Source: Helicobacter fennelliae (GTDB lineage: Bacteria; Campylobacterota; Campylobacteria; Campylobacterales; Helicobacteraceae). From it: a DNA stretch of 64,000 nucleotides. The position numbers and the translations under genes are program-made. A model generated the notes under the pieces. It saw only the letters and a list, made by a program, of their open reading frames with translations. It was not told where the DNA came from and made no database searches. Shown here in pieces: positions 54,724 to 63,996 of this stretch. The stretch's first letter is position 1, and every line of letters begins with the position of its first letter. The stretch lies in the NCBI RefSeq assembly GCF_900451005.1, contig NZ_UGIB01000001.1, positions 1,054,001-1,118,000 on the forward strand, read 5' to 3'.

Positions 54724-55281
54724 TTATTCCAAAACAACTTGCTCTAAAATCACTGCATAAATCGCTTTTTCAAACAAATCAAGCATTTCGATGATCTTGA
54801 TGTCTAAAAACGGATCATTGCTTCTAAGATAAAAAGAATTTTTGATCCCCTCATCAAAGCTCCACACCAAAGTAAAATCCTGCCCCAAACACAAATGTGC
54901 TATATCATTATTAACCTGCCCGATATACCAAAACATATATTTATTATAGGCGATATGAAGCATATTGTAGATGTTTTGGATATTGCTTTTGTGGATCACA
55001 AAATCTGGTGGCAGAATCTTATTTAAGCTAAAAATAGGCAATAATGGGCGATTCTGTCCTGATTGAAAAAATTTTGAGAGTGCATAGCTTTCAAACCACG
55101 CCCTTTTCTCATCAGTTGCGATGATAAGCGATCCGCCATTAAGGATATGCCGAATCGCATAAATCGCAGTATCTGCCCATGGATTGCGGTTTTCTTCAAG
55201 CCAACTTCGATCAAGCGTCCATTTTTTGTAGTCTTGACGAATGGAATCCAAAAGCCATTCTCTAAAATCTAGCGTATTCAT
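54724..55281 (-). CDS. hobA: DnaA-binding replication initiation factor HobA
   Basis: 185 residues, like H. pylori HobA (hp1230). LREWLLDSIR-type N-terminus (FREWLLDSIRQDYKKWTLDR), NRNPWADTAIYAIRHILNGG and SLIIATDEKRAWFESYALSK are its landmarks. HobA forms a tetramer that binds DnaA and promotes orisome assembly, a role filled by DiaA in E. coli. It overlaps lysC by four bases, as expected of the folP-holB-hobA-lysC-rppH block. Confidence 0.93.
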   Translation of the reverse strand: MNTLDFREWLLDSIRQDYKKWTLDRSWLEENRNPWADTAIYAIRHILNGGSLIIATDEKRAWFESYALSKFFQSGQNRPLLPIFSLNKILPPDFVIHKSNIQNIYNMLHIAYNKYMFWYIGQVNNDIAHLCLGQDFTLVWSFDEGIKNSFYLRSNDPFLDIKIIEMLDLFEKAIYAVILEQVVLE

Positions 55282-56480
55282 TGATCGAGTTTGTATGCAC
55301 TATGGAGTGCGCGCACCGCAGTTTCTGCAAATTTAGATTCTATAATCATCGAGACTTTAATCTCACTTGTGCTAATCATCATAATATTGATATTTTCTTT
55401 GGCAAGTGTTTGGAATGCGACACTCGCAACGCCTGAATGCGATTTCATACCCACGCCAACGATTGAAACCTTTGCGATTTCACAATCATATTCAATCGAT
55501 CCGACATCTTTTTCAAATGGCTTGAGGATAAGCTTTGTTTGCTCTATTTCAGTTTGTGGAATCGTAAAATCTATATCTGTTTTGCCATCTCGTCCTATGG
55601 TTTGGACGATCATATCGACATTGATATTGCCGTTGGCAAGAGTGCTAAAAATCTCTGCTGCGATTCCGGGGCGATCTGATACATCTGCGATGCTGACTCT
55701 TGCTTGGTTTTTGTCAAGCGCGATACCACTTACGATTGGTTTTTCCAAAATATTCTCCTCTGTTGTGATTAATGTCCCTTCTTTTTGGGTAAAAGAACTA
55801 CGTGTAACCAAAGTTACATTCCATTTTTTTGCGAGTTCTACTGATCGATTGAGTAGCACTTTTGCGCCCATTGAGGCAAGCTCAAGCATTTCATCATAGC
55901 TGATTTTGTCGATTTTTTTGGCGTTTTTCTCAATCCTTGGATCTGTGGTATAAACGCCATCAACATCTGTATAAATCTCGCACAAATCAGCCTTGAGCGC
56001 GCCTGCAAGTGCCACTGCTGAAAGATCGCTCCCACCTCTGCCAAGAGTTGTTACCTCGCCATTTTTATCCACACCTTGAAATCCCGCGACAACGACGATA
56101 TAGCCGTCTTTGAGAAGCGATTTGATATAGCGCGTATCAATGTCTTCTATCCGCGCTTTTGTATGGATAGAATCCGTGATAATGCCAGCTTTTGCCCCAC
56201 TAAGTGAAATCGCTTTGTAGCCTTTAGATTCTAGTGCGATAGCTAGAAGTGCCGCACTCACGCGCTCACCAGAGCTTAAGACCATATCGACTTCGCGCGT
56301 GTTTGGCAATGGGCTAAAAAACTTCGTGTAGTTAATCAAAGTATCAGTCTGCCCGCTCATCGCTGAGACGACTACAACCATTTCGTTATCACCCTTTGCG
56401 TCAATCACGCGATTAGCGACATTATCAATCCTATCGCAATCCCCGACACTTGTCCCGCCGTATTTTTGAACGATCAACAT
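55278..56480 (-). CDS. lysC: Aspartate kinase
   Basis: 400 residues. VQKYGGTSVGDCDRI at the start, VVVSAMSGQTDTLI, LSSGERVSAALLA, TLGRGGSDLSAVALA and DVDGVYTTDPRI are the kinase signatures; two ACT domains (ARVSIADVSDRPGIAAEIF and KVSIVGVGMKSHSGVAS) end the protein. It makes aspartyl phosphate for lysine/DAP, threonine and methionine. The ACT domains give end-product feedback. It shares one base with the rppH stop (TGATG). Confidence 0.97.
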   Translation of the reverse strand: MLIVQKYGGTSVGDCDRIDNVANRVIDAKGDNEMVVVVSAMSGQTDTLINYTKFFSPLPNTREVDMVLSSGERVSAALLAIALESKGYKAISLSGAKAGIITDSIHTKARIEDIDTRYIKSLLKDGYIVVVAGFQGVDKNGEVTTLGRGGSDLSAVALAGALKADLCEIYTDVDGVYTTDPRIEKNAKKIDKISYDEMLELASMGAKVLLNRSVELAKKWNVTLVTRSSFTQKEGTLITTEENILEKPIVSGIALDKNQARVSIADVSDRPGIAAEIFSTLANGNINVDMIVQTIGRDGKTDIDFTIPQTEIEQTKLILKPFEKDVGSIEYDCEIAKVSIVGVGMKSHSGVASVAFQTLAKENINIMMISTSEIKVSMIIESKFAETAVRALHSAYKLDQ

Positions 56481-57055
56481 CAGAAATACCCCTCATCTTT
56501 AAAATATTGTAAAACCTTCGTGTAGATGTCTTTTTTGAAATAATTTATCCGCCTTAGCACCTCATCATATCTGACAAAATCATAGCGCACAAACTCTTGA
56601 TGAGGTGTTTTGAGATTGATTTGGGCTTGAGGCTTGAGCTGCACCAAAAAATACAACTGCGTCTGCCCGCAAAATGGATACATTTTTTCAAGCACATGTG
56701 GCGGAAAATCATAGCTCAACCATTGCGGGTATTGCGCTAGAATCTCAATCTCATTTGTGCCGATTTCTTCTTCAAGCTCGCGAAACAACGCCTCTGCTGG
56801 CTCCTCGCCCTCATCGATACCGCCTTGAGGAAACTGCCAAACCCCGCTCATATCCTCCCGCTCGCCCAAAAAAAACTCACACACATTTGGATAATGCGAT
56901 GAAAGGATAATGGCTGCGACATTTGGACGATAGGTTTTTGCTTGGTTTTGTGCGTGATTTTGCACTTGATTTTGTGCGACGCGCGCCTGCTTATTTTCTC
57001 TTTGGCAAGCATTTTGTGCGTGATTGTTTTGTATCGTGTGAGCCTTTTTCATCAT
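56480..57055 (-). CDS. rppH: RNA pyrophosphohydrolase (Nudix) with long N-terminal extension
   Basis: 191 residues. The Nudix box is GGIDEGEEPAEALFRELEEEIG and lies in the usual VWQFPQGGIDEGE context of RppH. It removes 5'-pyrophosphate from mRNAs, opening them to decay. The first 45 residues are a Gln/Asn/Ala/His-rich repeat (QARVAQNQVQNHAQNQAK) before YRPNVAAIILSS, where most family members begin. Downstream is lysC, with a one-base overlap, as in H. pylori hp1228-hp1229. Confidence 0.9.
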   Translation of the reverse strand: MMKKAHTIQNNHAQNACQRENKQARVAQNQVQNHAQNQAKTYRPNVAAIILSSHYPNVCEFFLGEREDMSGVWQFPQGGIDEGEEPAEALFRELEEEIGTNEIEILAQYPQWLSYDFPPHVLEKMYPFCGQTQLYFLVQLKPQAQINLKTPHQEFVRYDFVRYDEVLRRINYFKKDIYTKVLQYFKDEGYF

Positions 57056-57169
57056 ATATCCAAATCCAACTTAAAATAAAAATGCAGATTATAATACAAA
57101 AATACTTAAAATACCCAAACTCTTATGGATTCTTTGGCTTATGCTTACATGGCGATAATAAAGCCTTGT

Positions 57170-57320
57170 AATGATTTGTCATTCTTAAGCGTAAGCGTGG
57201 CAATCTATTTTTTTGTCATTGCGAGGAGGTGAAACCGCCGAAGCAATCCAGAAATAATAATAAAAAAGTATGGATTGCCACGAAAATTCTTATAAATTTT
57301 TTCACAATGACGAAGTAGTG
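57170..57320. repeat. Interspersed intergenic repeat cluster
   Basis: This 500-base gap (57056-57551) holds several copies of the repeat seen at 8 kb: TGTCATTCTTAAGCG, TTGTCATTGCGAGGAGGTG, CGAAGCAATCC, ATGGATTGCCACG and CACAATGACGAAG. Matching ends are inverted. The remainder is AT-rich with an AGAATCT near 57333. The promoter for the next operon probably lies at about 57470-57530. No other gene is visible. Confidence 0.75.
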
Positions 57321-57551
57321 CGTGATACCCCCTAGAATCTAAATATTTCTTAAAATTTGCTTTTGGATTTGATGGATTTGGTTAGGGCAATATCGCATTT
57401 ATCGCGCCCAAACGCGAGCGTAGAGACAATATAGAGATAAATATTTGCTATTTTTTATTACAATAGCCATCGTGTTAGATGATTTTAGATTTTAGTCTTA
57501 AATTTGTCTTAAAATTTTTGGATTACAATCAAAATAAACAGAGATGCCAGA

Positions 57552-57806
57552 ATGATACCCTTTAGCGACGAAGAATTACTAGAGCCAGTCAAGCATTCCA
57601 TAGAAAAAGTCCGACCAATGCTTGTGCGTGATAATGGCGATATTACCCTAATCAAAATCCAAGACGCAAAAGTATATGTGCGACTTGAGGGCGCATGCAA
57701 AGGGTGCGCTGCCTCTTCTGCTACACTAAAGCTAGGCGTAGAGAGGCAGATTCGGCATGATATACACCCTGAAATTGAAGTTATAGAAATCACACAAAAA
57801 GGATAA
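57552..57806 (+). CDS. NifU-like Fe-S scaffold domain protein
   Basis: 84 residues. VKHSIEKVRPMLVRDNGDIT, VYVRLEGACKGCAASSATLK with the CxxC of the NifU C-terminal domain, and VERQIRHDIHPEIEVIEI are conserved. Small proteins of this kind carry Fe-S clusters to apo-proteins. ATG 57552 follows GAGATGCCAGA. The order NifU-like, hypothetical, murE matches H. pylori hp1492-hp1494. Confidence 0.93.
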   Translation: MIPFSDEELLEPVKHSIEKVRPMLVRDNGDITLIKIQDAKVYVRLEGACKGCAASSATLKLGVERQIRHDIHPEIEVIEITQKG

Positions 57807-57808
57807 GC

Positions 57809-58468
57809 ATGATCGCAGAAAAAATCCCCTCATGCCAATCATATAACCCCAAAAAAAGAAGCTATATCAAAAAAGGCTTTGAAGCACTCAGTAGTAGAAA
57901 ATACACTCTTGCAATGAAGCTTTTTTGCCAAGCACTTGATTTGGATTCTATGGATTTGGAGGCAAAAATCGGCGTTTTGATCGCTGATATTGCGAGTGAT
58001 TTTCCCAAAAAAGCAGAGGTTTTTACCGAGCTTTATCATATCCTTATATCGCATTCAACGCGAAAAGAAAAGCTTAATGTCCAAAAGCAAATGCTTGATA
58101 TTTTGCGCTCTTTTGATGAAAACCTCAATCAAATCTCGCAAATCGTAGAAAAAGAAGAGAATCTAGAATCTGAACGATTCAATGGTATCGCGTATAAAGA
58201 CTTCCACAAAATGTGCGAGGAAAAAAGCTTCAAAGAAGTGTTTGAAAATCTCATCTTTAGCACCAAAATCATCTTTACCGCGCGCGATGATTTTTATCAA
58301 TTCCTCAAAGATTTGATTGCCAATGGATTTGAGCATATCGCGCTCTCATACATCGAGGATATGCCCCAAATCAGCTACGATCAGTCGATTTTATCGATTA
58401 TGCAAGATGCGCACAATAAGCAAAAAACGCCTCTAAAGCCCTCAAAACACAAAAGAAACAAACAATGA
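57809..58468 (+). CDS. Hypothetical helical (TPR-like) protein
   Basis: 219 residues, almost all helix, with SYIKKGFEALSSRKYTLAMK and LFCQALDLDSMDLEAKIGVL resembling a TPR pair at the N-terminus. It has no signal peptide or membrane span. The C-terminus is very basic (PLKPSKHKRNKQ). It overlaps murE by four bases (ATGA) and starts two bases after the NifU-like gene. Its place matches the uncharacterized hp1493 of H. pylori. Function unknown. Confidence 0.85.
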   Translation: MIAEKIPSCQSYNPKKRSYIKKGFEALSSRKYTLAMKLFCQALDLDSMDLEAKIGVLIADIASDFPKKAEVFTELYHILISHSTRKEKLNVQKQMLDILRSFDENLNQISQIVEKEENLESERFNGIAYKDFHKMCEEKSFKEVFENLIFSTKIIFTARDDFYQFLKDLIANGFEHIALSYIEDMPQISYDQSILSIMQDAHNKQKTPLKPSKHKRNKQ

Positions 58469-59766
58469 AACTCAACAAACATTTTGAGTATGAGGGCAAG
58501 AGATATGCGTTTTTGAGCGATGATTCGCGTGAGCTAGATTCTGAAACGCTTTTTGTCAAAACCAAAACTAACGCGCAATTTATGCCACAGCACACAGCTT
58601 TCATTGACGCGCAGAATCTAAACCATATTTTTACGCGCATTCCCAAAATAATCGGCATAACCGGCACCAATGGCAAAACAACCACAGCGACATTGATATA
58701 TTTTGCACTGCTTGAAATGGGCTACACAGCCGCACTTTTAGGCACAAGAGGAATGTTTAAAAACAAAGTCCAAATCAAGCCAAAAGGGCTTACAACACCT
58801 TGTGTTTTGGAGCTTTATGCGGATATGGATATGGCGAGTGATTGTGAGTTTATCGTTATGGAAGTAAGCTCTCACGCCTTGCATCAAGAGCGGATCGCTG
58901 GGCTTAAATTTGTAGCCAAAGTCCTTACAAACATCACAAGCGATCATCTTGACTATCACAAAACCCTAAGCGAATATATCCGAGTCAAAAATTCATTCTT
59001 TGTTGATGGGAATCTAAAAATCATCAATGCCGATGAAAGTAACGCGCACTTCAATCCCAAAAACGCCTACACTTATGGCATCACAAAGCCTGCGAATCTC
59101 AAAGTGCTTGATTATACATTTAATCCACGCATGAGCGCTAAGATTTGCTTTGATGAGAAGTGTTTTTGGCTAGAATCTAAACTCTATGGCTTGCATAATC
59201 TCTACAATCTTTTAGCCGCACTTACCACGCTCAAAGCCATTTTGCCCGATACACCAATTAATCATCTCGCGCAGATTCTCGCACGATTTGAGGGCGTAGA
59301 GGGGCGAATGGAGATTATTAGCCAAAATCCACTTATTATTATTGACTTTGCGCACACCAAAGACGGAATGCAACAGATTTTTGAAAGCTTCAAATCAAAG
59401 CCCATTGTCGTTGTATTTGGCGCAGGAGGAGATAGAGACAAAAGCAAGCGCAAAGAAATGGGAGCTTGTGCTTATCAATACGCACGCAAAATCTACATCA
59501 CAAGCGATAATCCGCGAAGTGAAGATCCACAAAGCATTATTGATGATATTTTGGAGGGCATTCCTAATTCTGCGGATAAATCCATTTTCTGTGATATTGA
59601 TAGAAAAAAAAGCATTCATAATGCTATTACTAATCTTACAAGTGATGAGATTTTGCTTGTGCTTGGCAAAGGCGATGAATGCACGCAAATTTTTAAAGAC
59701 ACGACCATTCACTTTAGCGATAAAGAAGTCATTTTAGATTCTCTTATGCGAATAAAACATCAATAA
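58465..59766 (+). CDS. murE: UDP-MurNAc-tripeptide synthetase (meso-DAP adding)
   Basis: 433 residues. The ATP loop is GITGTNGKTTTATLIYFALL; TPCVLELYADMDMASDCEFI, VMEVSSHALHQERIAGLKF and GVEGRMEII are typical of MurE. The DNPRSEDP motif marks meso-diaminopimelate enzymes. It adds the third amino acid to the peptidoglycan precursor in the cytoplasm. At 433 residues it is slightly shorter than E. coli MurE (495), lacking part of the N-terminal domain, as in H. pylori. Confidence 0.96.
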   Translation: MKLNKHFEYEGKRYAFLSDDSRELDSETLFVKTKTNAQFMPQHTAFIDAQNLNHIFTRIPKIIGITGTNGKTTTATLIYFALLEMGYTAALLGTRGMFKNKVQIKPKGLTTPCVLELYADMDMASDCEFIVMEVSSHALHQERIAGLKFVAKVLTNITSDHLDYHKTLSEYIRVKNSFFVDGNLKIINADESNAHFNPKNAYTYGITKPANLKVLDYTFNPRMSAKICFDEKCFWLESKLYGLHNLYNLLAALTTLKAILPDTPINHLAQILARFEGVEGRMEIISQNPLIIIDFAHTKDGMQQIFESFKSKPIVVVFGAGGDRDKSKRKEMGACAYQYARKIYITSDNPRSEDPQSIIDDILEGIPNSADKSIFCDIDRKKSIHNAITNLTSDEILLVLGKGDECTQIFKDTTIHFSDKEVILDSLMRIKHQ

Positions 59767-59795
59767 AATCACAGCACAAAGCAAAAAGGGGAAAT

Positions 59796-61799
59796 ATGTT
59801 TAAAAAATTCAAAACAGAACTCTATACTTATTACAAAATGTCAATCCTTGCGTTTTTGTCTATCGCGGGGATTATTTTGATGGGACAGAATCAAGTCGCC
59901 CAAAATGTGCTCTCTGGACTTGCGATTTTTTTATTAGGTATGCTTTTTTTAGAAGATGGATTCCGCGGGTTTAGCGGTGGATTTCTTGAGCGCGTGCTAA
60001 AAAAGCTCTCAAATACGCGAGTCAAAAGCATTTTCTTTGGACTTATCACAACTGCTATTATGCAAAGCTCATCATTAGTTACCATTCTCACGCTCTCATT
60101 TCTCTCTGCCTCGCTTGTGAGCTTGGGGCAGGCTTTGGGGATTGTATTTGGCGCAAATATCGGCTCAACGACAAGCGGCTGGATCATCGCTGGAATTGGC
60201 GTCAAAATCAATGTCTCCGCACTAGGATTGCCACTTATCACTTTGGGGGTTTTGCTTCTTTTTGCCAAAAACAAAAATCTCAAATCGCTTGGCTATATTT
60301 TGGCGGGCATTGGGTTTTTTTTCTTAGGTATTTCATATATCAAAACCGGCTTTGAAGGATATAGCAATGCCTTTAGCCTCAATGCCATTGGATTTAATAA
60401 AGCCATTACTTTTGCTATTTTCTTTTTTACCGGAATCCTCATCACTTCAATCGTGCAATCAAGCTTTGCTACGCTTACAATTATTATCCTAGCACTCAAC
60501 GCCCAAAGCATAAGCTATAATGACGCGCTCGCACTTGTGATAGGCACAAATGTCGGAGGCGTGGTAACAGCACTCATTGCCTCAATCTCATCAAGTGTAG
60601 ATGGCAAAAGACTTGCTGTTGGCAATACAATTTTTAATTTCATCATCGCGGTGGTGTGTATTATCTTTCTTCCTGTTTTCAAAGAAATTGTCGAATTACT
60701 CGCGTCATTATTTGGCTTTGCAGAAGATGATTATGCGATAAAAATCGCGCTTTTTCACACAAGCTACAATATCATCGCAGTTTTGCTTATCTCGCCTTTT
60801 ATTCCTGTGTTTGAGAAATTTTTGAACTCATTTATTACAAGCTCACAAAATGACTCTGATAAGCCACAATACCTTGATCTCAATCTTATCCCCTATCAAA
60901 ATACCGCCAAAGAAGCCTTGCAAGAGGAGCTTACGCATTTATTTGATAATACAATCCTCATTCTTAGCACAATCATTGGCTGTGATAAAAAGCAGATTCT
61001 AGATTCTACACTTACAAAAGAGCAACTCTCCAAAAACCAAGTCTCCATTAGCGATGAGGATCTTGAAGAGCTTTATACCAAAAAAATCAAAAATATCTTT
61101 AATGCAATTATTGATTTTTCAACGCATTTGCGCGCAAGCTATGATGATGTAATATTTGGCGAAGAGATTGGCGAGCTCCAAAAAGCCTCACGCGATTTGG
61201 CTGAAGCGACAAAGAATCTTAAAATCATCAAATCAAATCTCATCAACAATACCCACTCAAATAATCCATTCCTCAAAGAGCAATGCTTAAATATTAAATT
61301 TTTGCTCGCCCATACAATCTCCCAGCTCAATGCGATGCGAAATCTGCCTGCTGATGAATTTCAGCACGAAATAAAAAAGCTCAAAAAATCACTCAAAACC
61401 AAAGATAAACACTCCATTGATGATGTGCAAGAATTACTCAAAGAGTGCAAAATCACTCCAGCAGAGGCGACTTCTATCCTTAATGATATAGCTTTCAGCA
61501 TAAAATCCCTAAAAGAAATCGCTTCTGCGGCACTCTCTATCTCAAAAAGCCACACCATAGAATCTAAAACAAAATCCACAGAATCCAAAGCGCAACCTCA
61601 AGCACAATCTATGCAATCCTCCATAGATTCTACACAAATAGATTCTGCTAATCCTGCTAATCTCGCGCAAAATCAAGCAAATCACGATAGCAAGCAAGAT
61701 GACAGGCACGATGATAAGCACGATAATACACACAACACAGAATCTACAATAGAATCTACAACAAAGCCGACACAAAAACCAAACCCCAAAGAATCCTAA
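59796..61799 (+). CDS. Na/Pi cotransporter family protein
   Basis: 667 residues. Two inverted Na/Pi-cotransporter repeats are visible: TTAIMQSSSLVTILTLSFLS with IVFGANIGSTTSGW, and SIVQSSFATLTIIILAL with VIGTNVGGVVTALI. The QSSS/QSS motifs are the family's substrate site. About residues 360-560 form a soluble helical PhoU-like region. The last 60 residues are low-complexity, Ser/Gln/His/Asp/Thr-rich and encoded by repeated AGAATC-type DNA. Phosphate uptake or export is the likely role. Confidence 0.9.
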   Translation: MFKKFKTELYTYYKMSILAFLSIAGIILMGQNQVAQNVLSGLAIFLLGMLFLEDGFRGFSGGFLERVLKKLSNTRVKSIFFGLITTAIMQSSSLVTILTLSFLSASLVSLGQALGIVFGANIGSTTSGWIIAGIGVKINVSALGLPLITLGVLLLFAKNKNLKSLGYILAGIGFFFLGISYIKTGFEGYSNAFSLNAIGFNKAITFAIFFFTGILITSIVQSSFATLTIIILALNAQSISYNDALALVIGTNVGGVVTALIASISSSVDGKRLAVGNTIFNFIIAVVCIIFLPVFKEIVELLASLFGFAEDDYAIKIALFHTSYNIIAVLLISPFIPVFEKFLNSFITSSQNDSDKPQYLDLNLIPYQNTAKEALQEELTHLFDNTILILSTIIGCDKKQILDSTLTKEQLSKNQVSISDEDLEELYTKKIKNIFNAIIDFSTHLRASYDDVIFGEEIGELQKASRDLAEATKNLKIIKSNLINNTHSNNPFLKEQCLNIKFLLAHTISQLNAMRNLPADEFQHEIKKLKKSLKTKDKHSIDDVQELLKECKITPAEATSILNDIAFSIKSLKEIASAALSISKSHTIESKTKSTESKAQPQAQSMQSSIDSTQIDSANPANLAQNQANHDSKQDDRHDDKHDNTHNTESTIESTTKPTQKPNPKES

Positions 61800-61941
61800 A
61801 TCGCAGAATTTAAAAATTGTAGAATCCTTAAGCCAAATTTTTTTATAATCTCGCAATTTTTTTATGGATTCTCTTTTATGAATTCTATTTTCTAAGGATT
61901 CTGTTTAAGATTCTTAACACACACCACCATAAAGGATCATT

Positions 61942-63996
61942 ATGAAAGCATTTATTTCTACGCCTATTTATTATGTCAATGATATTCCGCATATCGGGCA
62001 TGCTTATACGACAATCATCGCTGATATGCTGAAAAAATATAAATGGCTTCATAATCAAGAAGTGTTTTTGCTTACAGGCACAGATGAGCACGGACAAAAA
62101 ATCGAGCAATCCGCAAAAGCCAAAGGCAAATCACCGCAAGCCTATACTGATGAAATCAGCCAAGTATTTCGCAATCTTTGGGATTATTTTGGCATTGACT
62201 ATGATTATTTTATCCGCACGACAGATTCTTATCACAAAGACGCGGTGGCTAAGGTTTTTGAGGTGATGTGTGAGAATGGAGATATTTATCTGGGCGAATA
62301 TGAGGGCGATTATTGCGTGAGTTGTGAGAGCTTTTTTACAAATGTCAAAGATGGTATATGCCCTGATTGTGCTGGAAATAAGCCACTTAGTAAAATCAAA
62401 GAAGAGAGCTACTTTTTCGCACTTAGTCGCTATCAAGATCGCCTATTGCAATGGTATGGAGAAAATGAAAACATTATCCTTCCACAGCACAAAAAAAACG
62501 AAGTGATCGCATTTATCCAAAGCGGGCTTACTGATCTCTCCATATCGCGCACAAGCTTTGAATGGGGTGTGCCACTTAGACATATCCTTAGCAATGGCAA
62601 AAGCGATAAAAAACATATCGCGTATGTATGGCTTGATGCGTTGTTTAATTATTTGAGTGCGCTTGGATTTAATGGCGAAAAAAACAGCACAAATTGGAAA
62701 ATGGAGTATTGGCAAAACGCCACACATATTGTAGGAAAGGATATTTTACGCTTTCATGCAGTGTATTGGCCTGCGTTTTTGATGAGTCTTAATCTCCCAT
62801 TACCAAAGCATATTTACGCGCATGGCTGGTGGATGCGCGATGGACAAAAAATGAGTAAAAGTATCGGCAATGTGATTAATCCAAAAGAATTTGCTGATGC
62901 CTATGGCATAGAGGCATTGCGGTATTATCTTTTGCGTGAGGCGTCATTTGGGCAAGATGGCGACTTCAGCCAAAAAGGCTTGGTTGAGCGCATTAATAGC
63001 GAGCTTGGCAATGAGCTTGGCAATCTGCTTAATCGCTTGCTTGGTATGAGCGAAAAATACACACAACTCACCATAGAATCAAGCGATTTTGAGAGCATTT
63101 ATCCGCTAGAATCAAAGCATATTAATGAGATTTTTCAATCTATCCACATCAAAATGGATTCTATGCAAATCAATCTCTATATACAAGATATTTGGAAAGC
63201 TCTAAGTTTGGGTAATGCAAGTATCACAAAATATGAGCCTTGGAATCTTTATAAGCTTGGCAAAATCAAAGAAATCAACGCGCTTTTGGCACTCAATGCA
63301 AATCTCTTGCTTAAAGCTAGCCTTTGTCTCTATCCTATCATGCCTCAAACCGCCAAAAATATAGCACTTGCATTTGGGCAGACTATCTCGCCAAAGCTCT
63401 ATAATGCACTCATTCAAAATGCGCAATCTCTTTTTGCTTTGTCTTTGCAAAAAATCCCTCCGCTTTTTCCAAAAATAGAAGCACTCCTAATCCCAGAATC
63501 TCACACTTTAGAATCCCAAAATAATGTAGATTCTAGCGCACCAAAATCTAAAATAATGGAATCTAAAATAGCAGAATCTGAAGAATCCAAATCCACAGAA
63601 TCCAAAGCGCACGCAAGCGCGACTACAAATACGACTGCAAACACTCTTGCAAACACTTTTGATGGTATCGCACTTATTGATATAGCGGATTTTAGCAAGA
63701 TTGACATTCGTGTAGGTGAGATTCTAAGCGCAGAGCCTGTGCCAAAATCTACCAAACTCTTAAAGCTCCAAATTGATCTAGGCGAGAGAGAATCTCGAAC
63801 TATTCTCTCTGGAATCGCGCAATTTTACACACCACAAGAGCTTTTGCACACACAAGTTTGTGTGATAGCTAATCTCAAGCCCGCAAAAATCATGGGTCAA
63901 TACAGCTATGGAATGATACTTGCTAGCAAAGATGAATATGGACTATCTCTCCTAAGGATAGACAAAAAACATCAAAATGGGAGCAAAGTAAGCTAG
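61942..63996 (+). CDS. metG: Methionine-tRNA ligase
   Basis: 684 residues. HIGH motif as IPHIGHAYTTI, FLLTGTDEHGQKIEQSAKAK, one zinc knuckle (CVSCESFFTNVKDGICPDC), KMSKS as GQKMSKSIGNVINP and a helical anticodon domain. The C-terminal 105 residues (FSKIDIRVGEILSAEPVPKS through YGLSLLRIDKKHQ) are the Trbp111-like tRNA-binding domain. Between them is a Ser/Glu/Lys/Thr/Ala-rich linker of about 50 residues encoded by repeated AGAATC words. ATG 61942 follows AAAGGATCATT. Confidence 0.97.
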   Translation: MKAFISTPIYYVNDIPHIGHAYTTIIADMLKKYKWLHNQEVFLLTGTDEHGQKIEQSAKAKGKSPQAYTDEISQVFRNLWDYFGIDYDYFIRTTDSYHKDAVAKVFEVMCENGDIYLGEYEGDYCVSCESFFTNVKDGICPDCAGNKPLSKIKEESYFFALSRYQDRLLQWYGENENIILPQHKKNEVIAFIQSGLTDLSISRTSFEWGVPLRHILSNGKSDKKHIAYVWLDALFNYLSALGFNGEKNSTNWKMEYWQNATHIVGKDILRFHAVYWPAFLMSLNLPLPKHIYAHGWWMRDGQKMSKSIGNVINPKEFADAYGIEALRYYLLREASFGQDGDFSQKGLVERINSELGNELGNLLNRLLGMSEKYTQLTIESSDFESIYPLESKHINEIFQSIHIKMDSMQINLYIQDIWKALSLGNASITKYEPWNLYKLGKIKEINALLALNANLLLKASLCLYPIMPQTAKNIALAFGQTISPKLYNALIQNAQSLFALSLQKIPPLFPKIEALLIPESHTLESQNNVDSSAPKSKIMESKIAESEESKSTESKAHASATTNTTANTLANTFDGIALIDIADFSKIDIRVGEILSAEPVPKSTKLLKLQIDLGERESRTILSGIAQFYTPQELLHTQVCVIANLKPAKIMGQYSYGMILASKDEYGLSLLRIDKKHQNGSKVS

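Noticed and set aside
57056-57551. Small RNA or riboswitch in the gap before the NifU-like gene
   Set aside because: The only structured text belongs to the dispersed repeat family found elsewhere; nothing resembles a known riboswitch core.
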